Source: Ensifer sp. LCM 4579 (GTDB lineage: Bacteria; Pseudomonadota; Alphaproteobacteria; Rhizobiales; Rhizobiaceae). From it: a stretch of DNA of 64,000 bases. The stretch spans positions 62,001-126,000 of the forward strand of contig NZ_MDDV01000006.1 in NCBI RefSeq assembly GCF_001854885.1, read 5' to 3'. The translations under genes and the position numbers were made by a program. Below, piece by piece: positions 59,687 to 64,000 of the stretch (the stretch's first letter is position 1; each line of letters begins with the position of its first letter). Under the pieces are notes generated by a model. That model made no database searches and was not told where the DNA came from. It worked only from the letters and a program-made list of their open reading frames with translations.

Positions 59687-62130
59687 GCCTTCAGCCTTTC
59701 ATTCGCGGGATCCCAGAGCGGCTGGTCCGGCTCAACGGTGGCCTTGTAGCGCTCGCCGAAAATCTCGACCTCGATCTCCTGGCCGGGAACGGCGAGATCG
59801 GCGCGCAACATTCCAAGCGCAATCGACTTGCCGACGCGGTAGCCCCAGTTGCCCGAAGTCGTCTCGCCGACGACCTCGCCGCCGGACCAGAGCGTCGACA
59901 TGTAGGGCGCGTCGCACTCCCCGGCCTCGACCGTCAGCGTGACGAAGCGCTTGGTCACCCCGCGCTGCCTTTCCCTCTCCAGCGCCGCCCTACCCTTGAA
60001 GCTCGGCTTCGACCAGTCGACGAAGCGCTCGAGCCCGCCCTGAAGGATCGTGTAATCGGTCGAGAGGTCCCCCTTCCAGGCGCGGTAGCCCTTTTCGATG
60101 CGCAGGCTGTCGAGCGCCTCCATGCCGAAGGGCTTGAGCCCATGCCTCTGCCCGGCATCCCAGACCGCATCGAAGATCGCCGCCGTATCCTCGACCTTTG
60201 TGTGGATTTCCCAGCCGAGCTCACCGGCGAAAGAGACCCGCACGAGCTGGCAATAGCGTCCGGCGATCTCGGCCGTCTGATGCGTCAGCCACGGCAACGA
60301 GAGATCGGCGTCGGTGACCGCCGCGAGGATCGCGCGCGACTTAGGCCCGGTCAGGATCTGGCAGGCGAATTTTGCCGTCACGTCCTCCAGCGTGAGGGCG
60401 GCATCGGCGGGGCGGTGCTTCTGCAGCCACTCAAAGTCGTGCCACTGTGCCGTCGCCGCGGTGATCAGGAAGAAGAAATCTTCCTCGATCGCCATCACCG
60501 ACATCTCGGTGACGATCCGGCCCTTGTCATCCGCGAAATAGGCGAGGCCGATGCGCCCCGGCTTCGGCACTCGGCCGGTGATGAGGCCGGAGAGCCATCG
60601 GCGCGCGCCCTCGCCCTTCAGCCGGAAGCGCGAGAAGCCCGGCAGGTCGAGAATGCCGGCGGCATCGCGCACCGCCAGGCACTCCTCCTCGATCCGCTTC
60701 GCCCATGGTCCCTCACGTCCCCAGGTCTGCGTCGCCGCCTCGGATGTGTCGTCCCCGGGCCCGGCATACCACATGGCGCGTTCCCAGCCGTTATAGGGCT
60801 TGAACTGCGCCCCGAGCGCGGCGATGCGGTCATGGATCGGCGAGAGCTTCCTGTTGCGCCCGGCCGGCCAGTAATGTTTCGGAAAATGCATCGCATATTC
60901 GTGGCCGTAAATTTCCATCCCCTTGGCGATGCAATAGTCCCGGTCGGTGTAATCGGTATAGCGCCGCGGATCGCAGGACCACATGTCCCATTCCGTCTGG
61001 CCTTCCGTCACCCATTCGGCAAGCACCTTGCCGGCCCCGCCCGCCTGGCAGATGCCGAAAGTGAAGACGCAGGCCTCGAAGGCATTCGGAACGCCCGGCA
61101 TCGGCCCGATCAGAGGATTGCCGTCCGGAGCATAGGGGATCGGCCCGTTGATGATGCGCGAAAGGCCGCCCGTGCCGAGGATCGGCACCCGCTCGACGGC
61201 GTCGTTCAAGTACCATTCCAGCCTGTCGAGATCGTCCGGGAAGAGCTGGAAGGAGAAATCCTCCGGCATCGGATCGTCCTGGGTCGCCCAATGCGCGCGG
61301 CAATTCCGCTCGTAGGGGCCGAGATTCATGCCGTACTTCTCCTGCCGGAGATAATAGGAGGAGTCGACGTCCCTGAGCAGCGGCAGCTTGTGCCCGGCTT
61401 CTCTCGACCAGGCGGCAAGCTCGGGGATCTCGTCGAAGAGGATGTATTGATGGCTCATCACCATCATCGGCACGTCGCGGCCGAACATCCTGCCGACCTC
61501 GCGGGCGTAATACCCCGCGGCATTGACGACATATTCGCAGCGGATTTCGCCCTGCGGCGTCGTCAGCACCCATTCGTCCGTTTCGCGCCGCGCAGCCGTC
61601 ACCGGGCAGAAGCGGACGACCTTCGCACCGAGGTCGCGCGCGCCCTTGGCAAGCGCCTGGGTCAGTTGCGCCGGATCGATATCGCCGTCATAGGGATCGT
61701 AGAGCGCGCCGGTCAGATCATGCGTTTCGAGGAACGGATAGCGGCCGCGCATCTCGTCCGGCGTCAGGATATCGAGATCCATGCCCTGGTAGCGCCCCAT
61801 GCCGACGACGCGCTTGAATTCCTGCAGCCGCTCCTTCGAATGGCCGAGGCGGATCGACCCGGTGACATGGTAGTTCATCGGGTAGTCGACGCGTGCCCCG
61901 AGCTCGCGATAGAGCGAAGCGGAATAGCGTTGCATATTCATGATCGACCAGGAGGAGGAAAAGGTCGGCACATTGCCGGCCGCGTGCCACGTCGAGCCGG
62001 CAGTGAGCTCGTTCTTCTCCAGGAGCACGCAATCGCTCCACCCGGCTCTGGCAAGGTGGTAGAGCGAGGAGGCCCCGACGGCTCCCCCGCCAATGATCAC
62101 GACGCGTGCGTGAGACGGCAAATTCGACAT
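59683..62130 (-). CDS. Dimethylglycine dehydrogenase-like FAD/GcvT protein 2
   Basis: An 815-residue paralogue with the same two modules: VVIIGGGAVGASSLYHL, GSTWHAAGN (flavin His), long oxidase middle domain, and the GcvT module with GELGWEIHT. It differs from protein 1 at the folate-reactive acid: GRIVTEMSV has Glu542 in place of Asp. It is the first gene of the operon, divergent from a LysR gene. The pair could act on successive methylamine substrates, or one may have a different acceptor. Start at ATG 62130, family-conserved. Confidence 0.87.
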   Translation of the reverse strand: MSNLPSHARVVIIGGGAVGASSLYHLARAGWSDCVLLEKNELTAGSTWHAAGNVPTFSSSWSIMNMQRYSASLYRELGARVDYPMNYHVTGSIRLGHSKERLQEFKRVVGMGRYQGMDLDILTPDEMRGRYPFLETHDLTGALYDPYDGDIDPAQLTQALAKGARDLGAKVVRFCPVTAARRETDEWVLTTPQGEIRCEYVVNAAGYYAREVGRMFGRDVPMMVMSHQYILFDEIPELAAWSREAGHKLPLLRDVDSSYYLRQEKYGMNLGPYERNCRAHWATQDDPMPEDFSFQLFPDDLDRLEWYLNDAVERVPILGTGGLSRIINGPIPYAPDGNPLIGPMPGVPNAFEACVFTFGICQAGGAGKVLAEWVTEGQTEWDMWSCDPRRYTDYTDRDYCIAKGMEIYGHEYAMHFPKHYWPAGRNRKLSPIHDRIAALGAQFKPYNGWERAMWYAGPGDDTSEAATQTWGREGPWAKRIEEECLAVRDAAGILDLPGFSRFRLKGEGARRWLSGLITGRVPKPGRIGLAYFADDKGRIVTEMSVMAIEEDFFFLITAATAQWHDFEWLQKHRPADAALTLEDVTAKFACQILTGPKSRAILAAVTDADLSLPWLTHQTAEIAGRYCQLVRVSFAGELGWEIHTKVEDTAAIFDAVWDAGQRHGLKPFGMEALDSLRIEKGYRAWKGDLSTDYTILQGGLERFVDWSKPSFKGRAALERERQRGVTKRFVTLTVEAGECDAPYMSTLWSGGEVVGETTSGNWGYRVGKSIALGMLRADLAVPGQEIEVEIFGERYKATVEPDQPLWDPANERLKA

Positions 62131-62204
62131 GCACTGCTCCCTCTTTTGCCGCGATATTTGACGAGGAGCGACGCGCCATCAAGCAAGCGATCGAGGCTTT
62201 ATTG

Positions 62205-62219
62205 ATCGACAATTTCGAT
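62205..62219. promoter_or_regulatory. LysR-type operator in the divergent promoter region
   Basis: ATCGA-CAATT-TCGAT, a 5-bp perfect inverted repeat with AT-rich centre and a T-N11-A core, 38 bp ahead of the LysR start and 75 bp from the FAD gene start on the other strand. Typical of LysR autoregulation plus control of the divergent operon. Confidence 0.55.
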
Positions 62220-62256
62220 TAGATTGCCTGATGATGATCGGGGGAGCGACGCAAAG

Positions 62257-63105
62257 ATGCAAGTTGATCTGATTGAGACATTTCTGGACCTGATGGAGAC
62301 GCGCAGCTTCAACCGCACGGCCGAACGGCTGAACGTCACCCAGTCCACCATTTCCCATCGGGTGAAGGCGCTCGAGGCCCAGTTCAGTCGCAAGCTCTTC
62401 AGCCGCAACAAGGGCGGCACCGTTCCGACAGCCGCGGGCTTGCGCTTTCTCGATTATGCAAAAGCCTTGCAAAATCAATGGCACGAGGCAACGCGGGCAG
62501 TGGCGGGAGCCGGCGCGCTGGAACGTTCGATGCGGCTCGCCATCCAGCATGATCTCGCCGAGAGCTTTGTCGGGCCTTGGCTGGCGGCAATCCGCCGCGC
62601 GTTCCCGGAGACCGAGATCTACATGGAGGCGGACTATTCGAACCAGATGAACCGCGATCTCGCCGCCGGCGATCTCGATCTTGCGATCCTCTATACGCCG
62701 CATTACCTGCCCGACCTGCACTACGAACGGATCGGAGAACTGCATTACAAAATGGTCAGCGCCGAGCCCCGCGACCTCGCCGGCATCCGGGCGGAAACCT
62801 ATATCCGGGCGAGCTATTCCCCCGCCTTCGAGCGGGTTCATCGCCTGGCGCTGCCGCATCTCTCGGTCGCGCCGGTTGCGGCCGGGCAGAACATGGCAAT
62901 CACTGCACTCCTGCAGACGCTCGGCGGTGCCGCCTATGTCACCGGCGACACGGCCGCACGCCTCGCGAGCGACGGCCTCGCATATATCGTCTCGGAGGCG
63001 CCGGTGATCCCGCAGGCTATCTATGCCGCAACCAGCCTGCGCAGCCGGCACGCGCACCAGCACCGCAAGATCATCGGTGTGATGATGGCCCTTATGTCGG
63101 GCTGA
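62257..63105 (+). CDS. LysR-family regulator of the methylamine operon
   Basis: A 282-residue LysR protein: FLDLMETRSFNRTAERLNVTQSTISHRVKALE is the winged-helix region in two helices, effector domain from ~residue 88 (MRLAIQHDLAESFVGPWLAAI). ATG at 62257 chosen; the frame extends upstream to a TTG without ribosome site. Divergent from the FAD-GcvT operon, with a palindromic operator between them. Confidence 0.85.
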   Translation: MQVDLIETFLDLMETRSFNRTAERLNVTQSTISHRVKALEAQFSRKLFSRNKGGTVPTAAGLRFLDYAKALQNQWHEATRAVAGAGALERSMRLAIQHDLAESFVGPWLAAIRRAFPETEIYMEADYSNQMNRDLAAGDLDLAILYTPHYLPDLHYERIGELHYKMVSAEPRDLAGIRAETYIRASYSPAFERVHRLALPHLSVAPVAAGQNMAITALLQTLGGAAYVTGDTAARLASDGLAYIVSEAPVIPQAIYAATSLRSRHAHQHRKIIGVMMALMSG

Positions 63106-63126
63106 TGAAGGCCTGTCGACTGCGCC

Positions 63127-64000
63127 TCAGCGAACGCTGAACTGCGCCTTCAGCCGCGCCACATTCGCCGCGGTCACACCTTGCGGATCGACGACCGCCA
63201 TCCATGCATCGATATAATGCTCCGGCGCGTAGACATGGCCGTAGCCGACCGGCGAGGTCGTCGCCAGCGCCATGTCGGCGAGAAGCTGCAGCCCGGTTAC
63301 CATGGGAAACCAGCTCAGCGCCGGCGAGACGTCGGGGCCGCGCGGCGCCTTCATCCAGTCGGGCTCGCGGTAAAAGGCATGCGGATCGAAGAAGGTCACC
63401 GGATCGCTCGCATATTGCAGGTAGACGATCCGCATCGCGCCCCAATTCACCCCGGGAATATCGAGGTCGTTTTCCTGATTTGTGAAGCGGATGATCGAAC
63501 TGTCGCGGTAGCGCGGCAGCCAGGCGGGCGAATCCGGGACGCGGTCCGCCGTAACCGAGCGCCAGAGCTCGCTTTGGAAGGGCGGACCGCTCCAAAGCGC
63601 CCCCTGGAAGGGATCGCTGATGATGTCGAAGAGATCGAGCGAGCCCTGCGAATTCATGGCGCCGAGGCTCAGGCCGTGCAGATAGAGCTTTGGCCGCCGG
63701 TCGTGCGGCAATGTCGTCCAGTAGCGATAGACCTCCTCGAACAGCGCATCGGCGGTCTCGGCTCCATATCCCGGCTCGACCAACAGCGAAAGCCAGCTTG
63801 TCAGGTAGGAATATTGCACCGCCACACTCGCGACATCGCCCTTCAGCAGATATTCGAGCGTGTCGAGCGCGGCGGGATCGATCCAGCCGGTTCCCGTCGG
63901 CACGACGATCACCAGCGACCCACGCTCGAACCCGCCGGCGCGCCTGAGCTCTTCCAGCGCCAGCCGCGCCCTTTCGTGCGGCGTCTCGGCGGAGTTCAGC
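63127..64000 (-). CDS. Membrane-anchored alpha/beta-hydrolase family protein, C-terminal part (runs off right edge)
   Basis: At least 290 residues of the soluble C-terminal half of a larger protein. Pattern: LVIVVPTGTGWIDPAALDTLEYL, nucleophile-type Ser in YLHGLSLGAMNSQGSLDLF, SIIRFTNQENDLDIPGVNWG, and HAFYREPDWMKAPRGPDVSPALSWFP. This matches the two-part family in which a membrane N-terminal domain precedes this hydrolase domain (Abhydrolase_9 type); the membrane part lies outside the window. The frame is open to position 64000. Convergent with the LysR gene. Confidence 0.7.
   Translation of the reverse strand, partial: LNSAETPHERARLALEELRRAGGFERGSLVIVVPTGTGWIDPAALDTLEYLLKGDVASVAVQYSYLTSWLSLLVEPGYGAETADALFEEVYRYWTTLPHDRRPKLYLHGLSLGAMNSQGSLDLFDIISDPFQGALWSGPPFQSELWRSVTADRVPDSPAWLPRYRDSSIIRFTNQENDLDIPGVNWGAMRIVYLQYASDPVTFFDPHAFYREPDWMKAPRGPDVSPALSWFPMVTGLQLLADMALATTSPVGYGHVYAPEHYIDAWMAVVDPQGVTAANVARLKAQFSVR

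Noticed and set aside
59659-62205. 848-codon antisense open frame opposite FAD/GcvT protein 2
   Set aside because: Length is due to high GC; the minus-strand protein has clear FAD and GcvT motifs.

Overview
This window is high-GC alphaproteobacterial DNA, most likely from a Sinorhizobium/Ensifer-type rhizobium, on the chromosome or a large secondary replicon. The evidence is indirect: type II lumazine synthase (RibH2) under an FMN riboswitch, a carnitine dehydrogenase-thioesterase fusion, RIME-like intergenic palindromes, and a very high density of TRAP/ABC uptake systems paired with catabolic operons. I see no rRNA, tRNA, CRISPR array, transposase or phage gene.

Layout. 0-2 kb: the 5' part of a globin-coupled chemoreceptor and a lone ParA-type ATPase, both minus. 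2-10 kb (minus): a TRAP transporter, a glutamine-synthetase-like ligase, an aldehyde dehydrogenase and an iron alcohol dehydrogenase, with an N-formylglutamate-amidohydrolase-like gene and a divergent RpiR regulator. I read this as a candidate gamma-glutamylation route for an amino alcohol or similar amine. 11-15 kb (plus): an ABC importer of the PotD/AfuA type. 15.2-16 kb: FMN riboswitch plus ribH2. 16-21 kb (minus): a three-gene secreted-polysaccharide cluster (processive GT2 synthase, periplasmic six-hairpin protein, HlyD-like adaptor). 21.4-29.6 kb: a carnitine/gamma-butyrobetaine operon under a GlxA/CdhR-type activator. Enzymes of this set would take gamma-butyrobetaine to crotonobetainyl-CoA, carnitinyl-CoA, carnitine, dehydrocarnitine and finally glycine betaine. 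Three of its gene junctions are filled with inverted palindromic repeats. 30-38 kb (plus): a peptide-type ABC importer with fused ATPases, followed by two serine hydrolases. 38-45.4 kb (plus): a LysR regulator and a ydcSTUV-patD-like polyamine uptake/aminobutyraldehyde operon. 45.4-47.5 kb (minus): fatty-acid desaturase, cold-shock protein and a small unknown gene. 47.7-54.9 kb (minus): a second TRAP system with gluconokinase, beta-hydroxyacid dehydrogenase, a monooxygenase-fold protein and a COG4091-like oxidoreductase under a LysR regulator, probably for a sugar acid. 55.6-63.1 kb: a non-pyrrolysine MttB-family methyltransferase and two tandem FAD/GcvT demethylases, opposite a LysR regulator. 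The window ends inside a membrane alpha/beta-hydrolase gene.

The recurring theme is capture and breakdown of methylated amines and polyamines. Carnitine would be cut to glycine betaine by the 22-30 kb operon, and the 55-62 kb MttB/dimethylglycine-dehydrogenase-like operon could then strip methyl groups. This link is inferred from families and proximity; no substrate can be read directly from the sequence. The candidates I find least explained by known systems are the gamma-glutamyl amino-alcohol island, the polysaccharide cluster whose synthase has lost the canonical c-di-GMP motifs, and the MttB/FAD-GcvT trio with no corrinoid protein nearby.
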